From contig NZ_MKZO01000025.1 of NCBI RefSeq assembly GCF_001941965.1, positions 62,001-126,000 of the forward strand: a DNA stretch of 64,000 nucleotides, written 5' to 3'. A program made the translations under genes and the position numbers. Origin of the DNA: Pseudomonas putida (GTDB lineage: Bacteria > Pseudomonadota > Gammaproteobacteria > Pseudomonadales > Pseudomonadaceae). The notes under the pieces were generated by a model. The model saw nothing but the letters and a program-made list of their open reading frames with translations. It did not search any database and was not told the origin of the DNA. Of the stretch, positions 1 to 9,883 are shown piece after piece (within the stretch, counting starts at the first letter, position 1; each line of letters begins with the position of its first letter).

Positions 1-13
1 CACGGTCGTGCCC

Positions 14-655
14 ATGCTGAATCGCTTCGCACCCCTCGTGCCCCTCGCACTCGTGACACTGCTTTTCGGCTGCGCAGCTCATAGCCCGGCACCGCAACAG
101 CAGGATCACTTCGCTGTTTCTGCCAAGTCCGCCACCCAGTCCCCCGTTGACGCTTCGGTGTTCGACGAAGAGCTGGCGACCGAGCAGGATCTGGAAGAAT
201 TCTCCGGCAACAAGTCCTACCAACTGCCAGCCCTGGCCGACAGCATCCTCGAGCGCGGCATGTCGCTGATCGGTACCCGTTACCGCTTCGGTGGCACCTC
301 CGAGCAGTCGGGCTTCGATTGCAGCGGTTTCATCGGTTATCTGTTCCGTGAGGAAGCCGGCATGACCCTGCCGCGTTCGACCCGCGAGATGATCAACGTG
401 GATGCGCCGCTGGTCTCGCGCAACAACCTCAAGCCGGGTGACCTGCTGTTCTTCAGCACCAACGGCCGCGGTCGCGTCAGCCACGCCGGTATCTACCTTG
501 GCGACAACCAGTTCATCCACTCCAGCAGCCGCCGCAGTGGCGGGGTGCGGATCGACAGCCTGGGCGATCGCTACTGGAGCAAGACCTTCATGGAAGCCAA
601 GCGCGCCCTCGCGCTGGCTCCAGCGGCACCGGCCGAGACACTTTCGCGCAACTAA
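14..655 (+). CDS. NlpC/P60 family lipoprotein (cell-wall endopeptidase)
   Basis: Predicted outer-membrane-anchored murein endopeptidase of the NlpC/P60 (Spr/MepS-like) family, which cuts peptide cross-links in peptidoglycan. The ATG at 14 gives a lipoprotein signal peptide ending in the lipobox LLFGC. A GTG at 8 is an alternative start, and no ribosome site is visible because the window begins here. The papain-like domain fills the C-terminal half. The catalytic Cys is about residue 103 in SGFDCSGF, and the His lies in VSHAGIYLG. A second paralogue follows 135 bp downstream in the same direction with the same catalytic arrangement. This copy has a longer Gln/Ala/Ser-rich linker between the lipid anchor and the domain. 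Family assignment is firm; the exact bond cut and physiological role are inferred. Confidence 0.88.
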   Translation: MLNRFAPLVPLALVTLLFGCAAHSPAPQQQDHFAVSAKSATQSPVDASVFDEELATEQDLEEFSGNKSYQLPALADSILERGMSLIGTRYRFGGTSEQSGFDCSGFIGYLFREEAGMTLPRSTREMINVDAPLVSRNNLKPGDLLFFSTNGRGRVSHAGIYLGDNQFIHSSSRRSGGVRIDSLGDRYWSKTFMEAKRALALAPAAPAETLSRN

Positions 656-678
656 GCGAATTCCCTCGGTGTCAGACA

Positions 679-711
679 CACGGCGACTATGCTGAAAAGC
701 TAGTCGCCGTG
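679..711 (+). terminator. hairpin after first NlpC/P60 gene, possible terminator
   Basis: An 11-bp perfect stem (CACGGCGACTA pairing with TAGTCGCCGTG) lies 24 bp after the stop of the first NlpC/P60 gene. The following T-run is weak (GTGTTT), so termination may be leaky or factor-assisted. Confidence 0.5.
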
Positions 712-790
712 CGTGTTTACAGAAAACGTCTAATCTAATTTCTCACCACTTTTCCGGCCTCGCGCCGGCAGCTTCAGACAGGATGTTCTG

Positions 791-1330
791 ATGAAGACGA
801 TGATGGCGCGTTTAGCGGTATTGTCCCTGGCAGCACTGCTCGGTGCCTGCTCCAGCCATGCTCCGACCCCGCCTCCGGTGGTCCAGCCGGCCTATGTTCC
901 TGCCCAGATCACCTACTCGCCAGCCGCTGAGGACGTGCTTTTCCGCGCGCTCGGGCTTGTGGGTACGCCGTATCGCTGGGGTGGCAACACGCCGGACTCC
1001 GGGTTCGATTGCAGCGGGCTGATCGGGTACGTCTATCGGGACGCGGCGGGGATTTCCCTGCCCCGTTCGACCCGCGAGATGATCGTCATGCGTGCCCCGG
1101 ATGTGCAGCGCGATGCGCTGCAGTCGGGGGATGTGGTGTTCTTTGCGACGAACGGTGCGAGCCAGGTGAATCATGCTGGCATCTATGTCGGGGAAGGGCG
1201 CTTCGTGCATGCGCCGTCGACCGGTGGGACGGTGCGGCTGGATTATCTGTCGAACAACTATTGGCAGAAGTCTTATCTGAATGCCAAGCGGGTTCTGGTG
1301 GCGCCAGCTCATCTGGCGCACAACCCCTAG
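791..1330 (+). CDS. NlpC/P60 family lipoprotein, second copy
   Basis: Second predicted NlpC/P60 murein endopeptidase lipoprotein, 179 residues. It has a lipoprotein signal peptide with lipobox LLGAC (Cys20) followed by a Pro-rich linker. The catalytic Cys is at residue 74 in SGFDCSGL and the His is in VNHAGIYVG. Both paralogues share the segment LPRSTREMI, so they probably arose by tandem duplication. This copy has a shorter linker than the upstream one. A REP pair follows its stop codon. Membership of the family is clear; division of labour between the two copies is not known from sequence. Confidence 0.9.
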   Translation: MKTMMARLAVLSLAALLGACSSHAPTPPPVVQPAYVPAQITYSPAAEDVLFRALGLVGTPYRWGGNTPDSGFDCSGLIGYVYRDAAGISLPRSTREMIVMRAPDVQRDALQSGDVVFFATNGASQVNHAGIYVGEGRFVHAPSTGGTVRLDYLSNNYWQKSYLNAKRVLVAPAHLAHNP

Positions 1331-1350
1331 CTTTTGGGTGGGGCTGATGG

Positions 1351-1446
1351 CCTCATCGCTGGCAAGTCGGAGCGCCGAACCGCAGCTCCCACAGTGACCG
1401 CGTGCACCGCTGGACCTGTGGGAGCTGGCTTGCCAGCGATGAGGCC
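1351..1446. repeat. REP doublet (REPIN-like), extended-arm variant
   Basis: Two inverted copies of the Pseudomonas REP core GTGGGAGCTGGCTTGCCAGC face each other. The left copy is a variant carrying about 18 extra bases (TCGGAGCGCCGAACCG) between GGCAAG and AGCTCCCAC. The spacer GTGACCGCGTGCACCGC recurs almost unchanged in the doublet at 54106. It sits between convergent genes and could help end transcription from both sides. Confidence 0.85.
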
Positions 1447-1463
1447 AGTACAGACAACCTCGA

Positions 1464-2780
1464 TTACTGAAGCTTGCTCACCCGCCAAACCACATTCCCC
1501 ACATCATCCGCCACCAGCACCCCGCCTCTGCGGTCCGTGACCACCCCCACCGGCCGCCCCATGGCCTTGCCCTCGTCATTCAGGAACCCGCTCAACAGGT
1601 CCACCGGTTTCCCGGCCGGCTTGCCCTCGGTGCTGAACGGTACGAACAGCACCTTGTAGCCACTGTGCGGCTTGCGGTTCCACGAGCCGTGCTGGCCGAT
1701 GAACGCGCCCTGGTCGAACGGCGGCGGCAGCGCCCCGGCTTCGGCGAAGGCCAGGCCCAGCGAGGCGGTATGCGGGCCCACCGCGTAATCGGGGGCGATG
1801 GCCCGGGCCACCAGGTTCGGGTCCTGGTGCTCCACCCGCACATCCACATGCTGGCCGTAATAACTGTAGGGCCAGCCATAGAACCCGCCGTCCTGCACCG
1901 AGGTGATGTAGTCCGGCACCAGGTCGCTGCCGATCTCGTCGCGCTCGTTCACCGCCGTCCACAGCTTCCCGCTGTGAGGTTCCCAGGCGAGGCCGTTGGG
2001 GTTGCGCAGGCCCGAGGCGAAGATCCGGTGCTGCCCGGTCGCCGGGTCCACTTCCCAGATCGCTGCCCGTTCCTTTTCCTTGTCCATGCCGTTCTCGGCG
2101 ACATTGCTGTTGGAGCCGACGGTCACATACAGCTTCCTGCCGTCAGGGCTGGCGATGACGTTCTTGGTCCAGTGGTGGTTCAGCGGCCCGCCCGGCAGCT
2201 CGCTGACCGGCTCGCCCGGGCCGTTCAGCGAGGTGGCGCCTTCCTGGTACTTGAAGCGCAGCAGGCGATCGGTGTCGGCCACATACAGGTCATTGCCGAC
2301 CAGGGTCATGCCGAACGGCGAGTTGAGGTCCTTGAGGAACACCGTGCGGGTTTCCGCCACGCCATCCTTGTCGGCATCGCGCAGCAGGGTGATGCGGTTG
2401 GGGCTAGGTACGCCAGCGCCGGCCTTGGCCATGACCTTCTTCATCACCCAGCCACGGATGCCCTTGCCGTCGTCGGGTTTCTCCGGTGCGTTGGTTTCCG
2501 CGACCAGTACGTCGCCATTGGGCAGCACATAGAGCCAGCGCGGGTGATCCAGGCCACCGGCGAAGGCGACCACCTGGGTGCCCTGGGCCGCCTTGGGCTT
2601 GCCGCCATCGGGCCAGCCGACGGCCGGGGCGATGTTCACCGTGGGGATCAGGGTCTTGTTCGGTTCCGGCAGTTGCGGCGACGGGCCGCTGCCGTCGGTG
2701 ACCTGGAGCCGGGCGGATTCGCCGCAGGCAGTCAGGCCGGTGGTGATGGCCAGCAAGATGGCAAGGCGCAGGGTGGGCAT
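1464..2780 (-). CDS. PQQ-dependent sugar (L-sorbosone-type) dehydrogenase, exported
   Basis: Predicted periplasmic beta-propeller oxidoreductase of the glucose/sorbosone dehydrogenase family, 438 residues. It begins with a signal peptide that ends in TGLTACG, a plausible lipobox. Typical family blocks are visible: [20 protein letters not shown] near residues 76-95, [20 protein letters not shown] mid-protein, [25 protein letters not shown], and a C-terminal [19 protein letters not shown]. These enzymes oxidise aldoses or sorbosone with PQQ and pass electrons to the respiratory chain; the substrate here cannot be told from sequence. An AAGGAG ribosome site precedes the ATG at 2780. It is transcribed alone, convergent with the NlpC/P60 genes. 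Confidence 0.82.
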   Translation of the reverse strand: MPTLRLAILLAITTGLTACGESARLQVTDGSGPSPQLPEPNKTLIPTVNIAPAVGWPDGGKPKAAQGTQVVAFAGGLDHPRWLYVLPNGDVLVAETNAPEKPDDGKGIRGWVMKKVMAKAGAGVPSPNRITLLRDADKDGVAETRTVFLKDLNSPFGMTLVGNDLYVADTDRLLRFKYQEGATSLNGPGEPVSELPGGPLNHHWTKNVIASPDGRKLYVTVGSNSNVAENGMDKEKERAAIWEVDPATGQHRIFASGLRNPNGLAWEPHSGKLWTAVNERDEIGSDLVPDYITSVQDGGFYGWPYSYYGQHVDVRVEHQDPNLVARAIAPDYAVGPHTASLGLAFAEAGALPPPFDQGAFIGQHGSWNRKPHSGYKVLFVPFSTEGKPAGKPVDLLSGFLNDEGKAMGRPVGVVTDRRGGVLVADDVGNVVWRVSKLQ

Positions 2781-2843
2781 GGTCTGACTCCTTGGGATAG
2801 GTCCTAAAGAGTCAGAGGTGACGGGGGCGAGGGAGGTTCAGTC

Positions 2844-2922
2844 AGCTTCAAGCTATAAGCCTTAAGCTGCAAGAAAAGGCGCCGCTGCTCTTGCTTGCAG
2901 CTTATGACTTGCAGCTTGCGGC
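2844..2922. repeat. interspersed palindromic repeat, AGCTTGCAGCTTAAGCC type
   Basis: An imperfect palindrome built from alternating AGCTTCAAGCTATAAGCC and CTTGCAGCTTATGACTTGCAGC motifs, in the gap upstream of the sugar dehydrogenase. Related copies lie at 30880 and 40524. It differs from the GTGGGAGCTGGC REP class. Confidence 0.7.
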
Positions 2923-2927
2923 TGAAC

Positions 2928-3506
2928 TCACGCCTGCTTCAGCAACAGCGCAACCCCGGGATAATACTGCCCCACCTCATCATGCAACTTCCGATACCCA
3001 TACGGAAAACACCAGGCAATGGCACAGGCCGTATGCTTCTGCAGATCATCCACCAGGTCCTGCAGCTCTTCCGGGCTGGCATGCTGGCCCAGCTTGCACG
3101 GGCTGGCGAACAGCGCCGCGACCTTCAACTGGCTCGGGTAGGCGATAGCCTTGGCCGCCTGCACCGTCTCCTGCAAGGCCCCGCTCAGATCAAGCCGTCC
3201 GACCTTCGGCCAGCGCTGCCCGGCATGCAGGTAAGCTGATTCATCCTTGCTGGCGATCAACAGATCGCAGCGCGCGCCCCGTTCGCCTTCGTCCCGCTGC
3301 TTCTTGCTCTGGTAACCCTGCAGGGTCACCAGTTCGGCCTGCCACAGCGCTGCCGACAGCATTCCAATGTTGCCCTGCACCCCTTGCCAGTGCGGACCCT
3401 CGTTGTCACCTAGGGTCTCGTTGAAGCGCTCGATGCATTCGCCCCAGCGCTCCAGTGCCGGACGTAGAAACTCAAGACGGGGGTTGTTGATGATCAGACC
3501 TTGCAT
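2928..3506 (-). CDS. conserved hypothetical protein
   Basis: A 192-residue protein that I cannot assign to a characterised family. It has no signal peptide and no clear membrane segment. The N-terminal half is rich in acidic and aromatic residues (RWGECIERFNETLGDNEGPHW). The C-terminal half contains two conserved-looking stretches, GARCDLLIASKDESAYL and FASPCKLGQHASPEELQ. The ATG at 3506 is preceded by AGGAGAG. It is divergent from the B12 operon, sharing a control region of nearly 500 bp that also holds the riboswitch. Predicted cytoplasmic; function unknown. Confidence 0.7.
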   Translation of the reverse strand: MQGLIINNPRLEFLRPALERWGECIERFNETLGDNEGPHWQGVQGNIGMLSAALWQAELVTLQGYQSKKQRDEGERGARCDLLIASKDESAYLHAGQRWPKVGRLDLSGALQETVQAAKAIAYPSQLKVAALFASPCKLGQHASPEELQDLVDDLQKHTACAIAWCFPYGYRKLHDEVGQYYPGVALLLKQA

Positions 3507-3638
3507 GCTGCTCTCCTTCGTAATTGTTGTACGAGCTACAGCGACAGCGTTGAATCATGTCAATGTGATATCACTCGTTTGGAGTGTGGCACAACGTGAA
3601 AGTTGCGCCGTTGGTCGCAATGTGACGGCGGTCTCCAA

Positions 3639-3667
3639 TTGACGCTCCGGGCCCAACCCTCTAACCT
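3639..3667 (+). promoter_or_regulatory. sigma70-type promoter of the cobalamin operon
   Basis: TTGACG (3639-3644) and TAACCT (3662-3667) are separated by exactly 17 bp. The predicted start near 3674 lies just at the beginning of the cobalamin aptamer, which supports the assignment. Confidence 0.65.
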
Positions 3668-3675
3668 TCGCGACT

Positions 3676-3862
3676 TGTTTCAGGTGCCCCGTGACTGCAA
3701 GGTCGACCGGGTGAAACAGGGAAGCCGGTGCGACTCCGGCGCTGCCCCCGCAACGGTAAATCGAGTCAAGACTGTGCACGGCCACTGGGTGTCGAAACCC
3801 GGGAAGGCGCCCGGTCAGGATCGCCTGGCGATCCGCTCGTGAGCCCGGAGACCGGCTGCAAA
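3676..3862 (+). ncRNA. cobalamin (AdoCbl) riboswitch
   Basis: The leader carries the hallmark blocks of the B12 riboswitch: an opening CAGGTGCCCCG, GGGAAGCCGGTGCGACTCCG, the B12-box-like GCTGCCCCCGCAACGGTAA, and the closing GAGCCCGGAGACCGGCTGC. It sits about 130 bp before cobO and directly after a sigma70-type promoter. By family knowledge, binding adenosylcobalamin shuts down the operon. A GC-rich hairpin (CACCAC-GGCG-GGTGGTG, near 3872) lies in the likely expression platform. There is no obvious U-run, so control may be on translation. Confidence 0.95.
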
Positions 3863-3990
3863 CAGTCAACGGCACCACGGCGGGTGGTGCGCGGTTCTCC
3901 GGGCCCTGGCGTCCGGTGCCTGCGCTTCCCTCCGTGCCCCCATCCCCTCAGCTGTCGCCGCCCTGCGACAGTGGCCCGCGGAGACCCCCG

Positions 3991-4602
3991 ATGAGCGAAT
4001 CCCCCGAACGTGACGAACGCCACCTGGCGCGCATGCAGCGCAAGAAGGCGGTGATCGACGAGCGTATCGCCAATGCCCCCAACGAATGCGGCCTGCTGCT
4101 GGTGCTCAGCGGCAACGGCAAGGGCAAGAGCAGCTCGGCCTTCGGCATGCTCGCCCGGGCCCTCGGCCATGGCATGCACTGCGGCGTGGTGCAGTTCATC
4201 AAGGGCCGCAATGCCACCGGCGAAGAACTGTTCTTCCGCCGCTTCCCCGAGGAAGTGCGCTACCACGTGATGGGCGAGGGCTTCACCTGGGAAACCCAAG
4301 ACCGCCAGCGTGATATCGCTGCTGCCGAAGCCGCCTGGGAGGTTTCCCGTGAGTTGCTGCGCGACCCGGGCATCGGCTTCGTCGTCCTCGACGAGCTGAA
4401 CATCGCCCTCAAGCACGGCTACCTCGACCTCGATACCGTCCTCGCCGACCTCCAGGCCCGTCCGCCAATGCAACATGTCATCGTCACCGGTCGCGGCGCC
4501 AAGGACGAGATGATCGAACTGGCCGACACCGTCACCGAGATGGGCATGATCAAGCACGCTTTCCAGGCCGGCATCCGTGCCCAGAAGGGCGTCGAACTAT
4601 GA
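3991..4602 (+). CDS. cobO: cob(I)yrinic acid a,c-diamide adenosyltransferase CobO
   Basis: Transfers the 5'-deoxyadenosyl group of ATP to Co(I) of cobyrinic acid a,c-diamide or salvaged corrinoids (CobO/BtuR/CobA family). The protein has 203 residues from the ATG at 3991, just after GGAGAC. The ATP loop GNGKGKSS is at residues 41-48. A second family motif is VVLDELNIALKHGY, followed by HVIVTGRGAKDEM. It is the first gene after the riboswitch, and its last four bases overlap the start of cobB (ATGA), which implies translational coupling. An in-frame upstream extension to 3916 would run into the leader and is rejected. Confidence 0.96.
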   Translation: MSESPERDERHLARMQRKKAVIDERIANAPNECGLLLVLSGNGKGKSSSAFGMLARALGHGMHCGVVQFIKGRNATGEELFFRRFPEEVRYHVMGEGFTWETQDRQRDIAAAEAAWEVSRELLRDPGIGFVVLDELNIALKHGYLDLDTVLADLQARPPMQHVIVTGRGAKDEMIELADTVTEMGMIKHAFQAGIRAQKGVEL

Positions 4603-5894
4603 GCGACACCCGGCATTGCCCGGCGGTGCTGATCGCCGCGCCGGCCTCCGGCCAGGGCAAGACCACCGTGACCGCCGCCCTGGCCCGCCTGCACCGCAAC
4701 CAGGGACGCAAGGTCCGTGTGTTCAAGTGCGGCCCGGACTTTCTCGACCCGATGATCCTCGAACGCGCCAGCGGCGCGCCGGTGTACCAGCTCGACCTGT
4801 GGATGGTCGGCGCCGAGGAAAGCCGGCGCCTGCTCTGGGAAGCGGCCGGCGAGGCCGACCTGATCCTGATCGAGGGCGTGATGGGCCTGTTCGACGGCAC
4901 CCCGTCCAGCGCCGACCTGGCCCGTCACTTCGGCGTGCCGGTGCTGGCGGTGATCGACGGCACCGCCATGGCCCAGACCTTCGGCGCCCTGGCCCTGGGG
5001 CTGGCGCGCTACCAGGCGGACCTGCCGTTTGCCGGCGTACTGGCCAACCGGGTTGGCTCGTTGCGCCACGCACAACTGCTGGAAGGCAGCCTGACCGAGG
5101 GCCTGCGCTGGTATGGCGGGCTCTCCCGCGAGACCGGGATCGAACTGCCAAGCCGCCATCTCGGCCTGGTCCAGGCCAGCGAACTGACCGACCTCGACCT
5201 GCGTCTCGACGCTGCGGCCAAGGCCCTGGGCGATAGCTGCCAGTCCTCCTTGCCGCCGCCAGTAGCCTTCGAGCCGCCTGCACCCCGCCATATCGAGCGC
5301 AAGCTGGAAGGCGTGCACATCGCCGTGGCCCGTGACGAGGCCTGCGCCTTCACCTACGGCGCCAGCCTCGACCTGTTGCGCGAGATGGGCGCCGAACTGA
5401 GCTTCTTCTCGCCGATCCACGACCAGGAACTGCCAGACGCCGACAGCCTGTACCTGCCCGGCGGCTATCCGGAACTGCATCACCATGCATTGGCGGCCAA
5501 TGCGCCGATGCTGGAAGCGATTCGCGCCCATCACCAGGCCGGCAAACCGTTGCTGGCCGAGTGCGGCGGCATGCTCTACCTGCTCGATGCCCTGACCGAT
5601 GTCGCCGGGGAACGCGCCGAACTGGCCGGCCTGCTGCCGGGCGAAGCGACCATGCAGAAGCGCCTGGCGGCACTCGCCCTGCAATCGGTCGAACTGCCGG
5701 AGGGTACCCTGCGCGGCCACACCTACCACCATTCCCTGACCAGCACCGAACTGGAGCCCATCGCCCGTGGCGTGAGCCCCAACGGCGGACGTGGCGCGGA
5801 AGCGGTGTACCGCATCGGCCGCCTGACCGCCTCCTACGTGCATTTCTATTTCCCGTCCAACCCCGACGCGATGGCGGCGCTGCTGGCGCCATGA
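4599..5894 (+). CDS. cobB: cobyrinate/hydrogenobyrinate a,c-diamide synthase CobB
   Basis: ATP- and glutamine-dependent amidase that converts two corrin side-chain carboxylates (a and c) to amides. It has 431 residues. The N-terminal synthetase domain starts with the P-loop-like AAPASGQGKTT near residues 11-21. The C-terminal class I glutamine amidotransferase domain has its catalytic Cys at residue 322 in LAECGGMLYL and a His-containing HTYHHS segment near the end. Start and stop overlap cobO and bluB by four bases each. In an aerobic-type pathway the usual substrate is hydrogenobyrinate; the rest of that early pathway is not in this window. Confidence 0.95.
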   Translation: MSDTRHCPAVLIAAPASGQGKTTVTAALARLHRNQGRKVRVFKCGPDFLDPMILERASGAPVYQLDLWMVGAEESRRLLWEAAGEADLILIEGVMGLFDGTPSSADLARHFGVPVLAVIDGTAMAQTFGALALGLARYQADLPFAGVLANRVGSLRHAQLLEGSLTEGLRWYGGLSRETGIELPSRHLGLVQASELTDLDLRLDAAAKALGDSCQSSLPPPVAFEPPAPRHIERKLEGVHIAVARDEACAFTYGASLDLLREMGAELSFFSPIHDQELPDADSLYLPGGYPELHHHALAANAPMLEAIRAHHQAGKPLLAECGGMLYLLDALTDVAGERAELAGLLPGEATMQKRLAALALQSVELPEGTLRGHTYHHSLTSTELEPIARGVSPNGGRGAEAVYRIGRLTASYVHFYFPSNPDAMAALLAP

Positions 5895-6541
5895 GCGAAC
5901 ACGCCTACAGCGAAGCCGAGCGCGCGGCGATCTACCGCGCCATCGGCGAACGCCGTGACATGCGCCACTTCAGCGGCGGCGAGGTGGCGCCCGAGCTGCT
6001 GGCGCGGCTGCTGGAAGCGGCGCACCAGGCACCCAGCGTCGGCCTGATGCAGCCCTGGCGCTTTATCCGCATTACCCGGCGCGAGCTGCGCCAGCGTATC
6101 CAGGCCCTGGTCGAGGACGAACGCCAGCGCACCGCCGAAGCCCTCGGCCAGCGTTCCGACGAATTCATGCAACTCAAGGTCGAAGGCATCAACGACTGCG
6201 CCGAAGTGCTGGTGGCGGCGCTGATGGACAAGCGCGAGGTGCATATCTTCGGCCGTCGCACCCTGCCGGAAATGGACCTGGCCTCGTTGTCCTGCGCGAT
6301 CCAGAATCTCTGGCTGGCGGCCCGTGCCGAAGGGCTGGGCCTGGGCTGGGTGTCGCTGTTCGATCCGCAGGCCCTGGCCGATCTGCTGCACATGCCCGCC
6401 GGGGCCAAGCCGCTGGCGATTCTCTGTCTCGGCCCGGTCCACGCGTTCTACCCGGCGCCGATGCTCGCGCTGGAAGGCTGGACCACGCCACGGCCGCTGG
6501 CCGACATGCTCTACGAAAACCAATGGGGAGAAGCCGAATGA
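5891..6541 (+). CDS. bluB: 5,6-dimethylbenzimidazole synthase BluB
   Basis: Oxygen-dependent flavoenzyme of the nitroreductase fold. It breaks down reduced FMN to make 5,6-dimethylbenzimidazole, the lower ligand of B12. It has 216 residues from the ATG at 5891, overlapping the cobB stop. The N-terminal block [10 protein letters not shown] and [15 protein letters not shown] are characteristic of BluB rather than of general nitroreductases, and [12 protein letters not shown] lies in the C-terminal third. Its place inside the B12 operon, upstream of cobT which uses the product, strongly supports the call. Confidence 0.94.
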   Translation: MSEHAYSEAERAAIYRAIGERRDMRHFSGGEVAPELLARLLEAAHQAPSVGLMQPWRFIRITRRELRQRIQALVEDERQRTAEALGQRSDEFMQLKVEGINDCAEVLVAALMDKREVHIFGRRTLPEMDLASLSCAIQNLWLAARAEGLGLGWVSLFDPQALADLLHMPAGAKPLAILCLGPVHAFYPAPMLALEGWTTPRPLADMLYENQWGEAE

Positions 6542-7446
6542 GTGTGGCCTTGCTGACCGTGGCCGGGGTGGCGCTGGATGCGCTGCTGGGCGAGCCGCGG
6601 CGCTGGCATCCGCTGGTGGCCTTCGGCCGTTTTGCCGGGCGCCTGGAACAGCGCTTCAATTCCGGTGGGCGCGGCTGGCGCAGCCATGGCGTCACGGCCT
6701 GGTTCCTGGCGGTGATTCCGTTGACCCTGCTGGCGACGGCGTTGTCCTGGCTGCCTTACATCGGCTGGCTGGTGGAGATTCTCGCGCTGTACTGCGCCCT
6801 GGGCCTGCGCAGCCTTGGCGAACATGTGCAGCCGGTGGCCGACGCCTTGCGCGGCGGCGACCTGGACGAGGCGCGCAAGCGGGTCGGCTATCTGGTCAGC
6901 CGGGAAACCGCCGAACTGGATGAGACGGCCGTGGCCCGGGCCGCCACCGAATCGGTACTGGAGAATGGTAGCGATGCGGTCTTCGCCGCGCTGTTCTGGT
7001 TTGTCATCGCGGGGGCGCCGGGCGTCGTGCTCTATCGCCTGAGCAATACCCTGGATGCCATGTGGGGTTATCGCAACGAACGCTTCGAGCGCTTCGGCTG
7101 GGCCGCGGCGCGGATCGACGACGTGCTCAACTACCTCCCGGCGCGCCTGGTGGCGCTGACCTACGCGCTGTTGGGCAAGACCCGCCTGGCGCTGAAGTGC
7201 TGGCGTCAGCAGGGCCCGAAATGGGACAGCCCGAATGCAGGTCCCGTGATGGCATCCGGCGCGGGTGCCCTGGGTGTCGAACTGGGCGGCTCGGCGGTCT
7301 ATCACGGCGAGCTGCACGAGCGCCCGCAACTGGGCGAAGGCCCGCCAGCGGATGCCGGCGCCATCGAGCGCGGCTGGCAACTGGTGTGCAAGGGCGTGTG
7401 GCTGTGGTTGCTGCTGCTGTGCCTGGGAGCTGAATTCCATGCTTGA
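6538..7446 (+). CDS. cobD: adenosylcobinamide-phosphate synthase CobD (CbiB)
   Basis: Membrane enzyme that joins the aminopropanol (phosphate) arm to adenosylcobyric acid. It has 302 residues from the ATG at 6538, overlapping the bluB stop. Several hydrophobic segments are visible ([20 protein letters not shown], the [18 protein letters not shown] region, a C-terminal [10 protein letters not shown]). Family motifs include [18 protein letters not shown] near the N-terminus, [13 protein letters not shown], and [21 protein letters not shown]. The last eight bases overlap cobC. Confidence 0.94.
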   Translation: MSVALLTVAGVALDALLGEPRRWHPLVAFGRFAGRLEQRFNSGGRGWRSHGVTAWFLAVIPLTLLATALSWLPYIGWLVEILALYCALGLRSLGEHVQPVADALRGGDLDEARKRVGYLVSRETAELDETAVARAATESVLENGSDAVFAALFWFVIAGAPGVVLYRLSNTLDAMWGYRNERFERFGWAAARIDDVLNYLPARLVALTYALLGKTRLALKCWRQQGPKWDSPNAGPVMASGAGALGVELGGSAVYHGELHERPQLGEGPPADAGAIERGWQLVCKGVWLWLLLLCLGAEFHA

Positions 7447-8431
7447 ACACGGTGGCCGCCTGCTGCGGGCGATCGCGCGCTACGGCATCGCCCGCGAGGA
7501 CTGGCTGGACCTGTCCAGCGGCATCGCGCCCTGGGCCTTCCCGATTCCCGAGATTCCATTGCGTGCCTGGGCGCGCCTGCCGGAGACCGACGACGGTCTG
7601 GAACAGGCCGCCGCCGCGTACTACGGCGTAAAAGAGTTGCTGCCGGTGGCCGGTTCCCAGGCGGCGATCCAGGCGCTGCCGCGCCTGCGTCCGCTGGGCA
7701 AGGTCGGTGTGTTGTCGCCGTGCTATGCCGAGCATGCCGAGGCATGGCGCCGTGTCGGGCATCGTCTTCTGGAACTCAATGAAGCACAGGTCGAGGCGCA
7801 ACTGGACAGCCTCGACGTGCTGGTGCTGGTCAACCCGAACAATCCAACCGGACGGCTGCTCAGCCCGGAAACCCTGCTCGGCTGGCATGAACGCCTGGCC
7901 CGGCACGGTGGCTGGCTGCTGGTGGACGAAGCCTTCATGGACAACACTCCGGCCCAGAGCATCGCTGCATTCAGCCAGCGCGAAGGGCTGATCGTGCTGC
8001 GTTCGTTCGGCAAGTTCTTCGGTCTGGCCGGGGTGCGCCTCGGCTTCGTGCTGGCCGAAGCACCGCTATTGCGGGCGCTGGGGGAAGAGCTGGGGCCCTG
8101 GTCGATCAGCGGACCGACCCGCGTGCTTGGACAGGCAAGTTTTGCCGACAGCGAAAGCCAGCGCCTGCAGACCGAACGTTGCGCCACTGCCAGCGCCCGT
8201 CTCGCCGCCTTGCTGGAATCCGCCGGCCTGAAGCCTGCCGGTGGCTGCGACCTGTTCCAGTACCTGCGCCATGACCAGGCGGCGGCCTTCCACGATTTCA
8301 TGGCCCGGCGCGGCATTCTCCTGCGCCTGTTCGATCAACCGCCCAGCCTGCGCTTCGGCCTGCCCGCCGACGAAGCCGACTGGCAACGCCTGGCCGCCGC
8401 GCTGGCCGCCTACCGCAAGGAACAGCCATGA
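7439..8431 (+). CDS. cobC: threonine-phosphate decarboxylase CobC
   Basis: PLP-dependent class I aminotransferase-fold enzyme that makes (R)-1-amino-2-propanol phosphate from threonine phosphate for the nucleotide-loop arm. It has 330 residues from the ATG at 7439. Seen in the sequence: [12 protein letters not shown] (PLP/substrate binding), LLVDEAFMD, and the Schiff-base lysine block [16 protein letters not shown]. Adjacent CobD uses its product. It should not be confused with the phosphatase also called CobC in Salmonella, which is the separate gene at 11454. Confidence 0.93.
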   Translation: MLEHGGRLLRAIARYGIAREDWLDLSSGIAPWAFPIPEIPLRAWARLPETDDGLEQAAAAYYGVKELLPVAGSQAAIQALPRLRPLGKVGVLSPCYAEHAEAWRRVGHRLLELNEAQVEAQLDSLDVLVLVNPNNPTGRLLSPETLLGWHERLARHGGWLLVDEAFMDNTPAQSIAAFSQREGLIVLRSFGKFFGLAGVRLGFVLAEAPLLRALGEELGPWSISGPTRVLGQASFADSESQRLQTERCATASARLAALLESAGLKPAGGCDLFQYLRHDQAAAFHDFMARRGILLRLFDQPPSLRFGLPADEADWQRLAAALAAYRKEQP

Positions 8432-9882
8432 CCACCCTGATGGTGCAGGGCACCACCTCCGATGCCGGCAAAAGCACGCTGGTCACCGCGCTGTGTCGCT
8501 GGCTGAAACGCCAGGGCGTCGGCGTCGTCCCCTTCAAGCCGCAGAACATGGCGCTGAACAGCGCGGTCACCGCCGACGGCGGCGAGATCGGCCGGGCCCA
8601 GGCGGTGCAGGCCCAGGCCTGCAACCTCCAACCCCACACCGACATGAACCCGGTGCTGCTCAAGCCCAACAGCGATACCGGCGCCCAGGTCATCGTCCAT
8701 GGCCGTGCGGTCACCAGCATGAATGCGGTGGCCTATCACGACTACAAGGCCATCGCCATGCAGGCGGTGCTCGCTTCGCACCAGCGCCTGAGCGCCGCGT
8801 ATCCGGTAGTGATGGTGGAAGGTGCCGGCTCGCCGGCCGAGATCAACCTGCGCGCCGGCGATATCGCCAACATGGGCTTTGCCGAGGCGGTGGACTGCCC
8901 GGTGATCCTGGTGGCCGATATCAATCGCGGCGGGGTGTTCGCCCACCTGGTCGGTACGCTCGAGCTCCTTTCGCCGAGCGAGCAGGCGCGGGTCAAGGGC
9001 TTCGTCATCAACCGCTTCCGTGGCGATATCGCCTTGCTCCAGCCTGGTCTCGACTGGCTGGAAGAACGCACCGGCAAGCCGGTGCTGGGCGTGCTGCCCT
9101 ATGTGATGGACCTGCACCTCGAAGCCGAGGATGGCCTCGACCGCCGCCAGGGCGCCAAGGCCGCGCAGGTGCTCAAGGTGATCGTCCCGGTGCTGCCGCG
9201 CATCAGCAACCACACCGACTTCGATCCACTGCGCCTGCACCCGCAGGTGGACCTGCAATTCATCGGCCCCGGCGAGGCGATCCCGCCGGCCGACCTGATC
9301 ATCCTGCCCGGCTCGAAAAGCGTGCGTGGCGATCTGGCGCAGCTGCGCGAGCGCGGCTGGGAAGAGGCGATCGCCCGGCACCTGCGCTATGGCGGCAAGG
9401 TGGTGGGTATCTGCGGCGGTTTGCAGATGCTCGGCCGCGAAGTGCATGACCCGCTGGGCCTGGAAGGGCCCGCGGGGAGCAGCGCGGGCCTCGGGCTGCT
9501 GGACTACTCGACGGTGCTGGAAGCGCAAAAGCAGCTGCGCAACGTCAGCGGCAGCCTGACCCTGGAGCAGGCCGGGATCAGCGGCTACGAGATCCACGCC
9601 GGGGTCACCAGCGGTCCTGCCCTGGAGCGTCCGGCGGTGACACTGGCCGACGGTCGCGACGACGGCGCCATCAGCGCTGACGGCCAGATCCTCGCCACCT
9701 ACCTGCACGGCCTGTTCGAATCCCCAGACTCCTGCGCCGCACTGTTGCGCTGGGCCGGGCTGAAACAGGTCGAGCGCATCGACTACCACGCCCTGCGCGA
9801 GCGGGATATCGAGCGCCTGGCCGACCTGGTGGACAAGCACCTGGACCAGGCGCTGCTTCGTCAACTCTGCGGGCTCGACTGA
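8428..9882 (+). CDS. cobQ: cobyric acid synthase CobQ
   Basis: Glutamine- and ATP-dependent amidase that adds the four remaining amides (b, d, e, g) to adenosylcobyrinic acid a,c-diamide. It has 484 residues. The N-terminal synthetase domain opens with [20 protein letters not shown] and [11 protein letters not shown]. The C-terminal amidotransferase domain has its nucleophile Cys at residue 329 in [12 protein letters not shown] and YLHGLFESP near the end. It overlaps cobC by four bases and is separated from cobP by a single base. Confidence 0.96.
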   Translation: MTTLMVQGTTSDAGKSTLVTALCRWLKRQGVGVVPFKPQNMALNSAVTADGGEIGRAQAVQAQACNLQPHTDMNPVLLKPNSDTGAQVIVHGRAVTSMNAVAYHDYKAIAMQAVLASHQRLSAAYPVVMVEGAGSPAEINLRAGDIANMGFAEAVDCPVILVADINRGGVFAHLVGTLELLSPSEQARVKGFVINRFRGDIALLQPGLDWLEERTGKPVLGVLPYVMDLHLEAEDGLDRRQGAKAAQVLKVIVPVLPRISNHTDFDPLRLHPQVDLQFIGPGEAIPPADLIILPGSKSVRGDLAQLRERGWEEAIARHLRYGGKVVGICGGLQMLGREVHDPLGLEGPAGSSAGLGLLDYSTVLEAQKQLRNVSGSLTLEQAGISGYEIHAGVTSGPALERPAVTLADGRDDGAISADGQILATYLHGLFESPDSCAALLRWAGLKQVERIDYHALRERDIERLADLVDKHLDQALLRQLCGLD

Positions 9883-9883
9883 C

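Noticed and set aside
4419..5843. A 474-codon minus-strand ORF opposite cobB
   Set aside because: Antisense shadow inside a tightly coupled operon; no recognisable domain.
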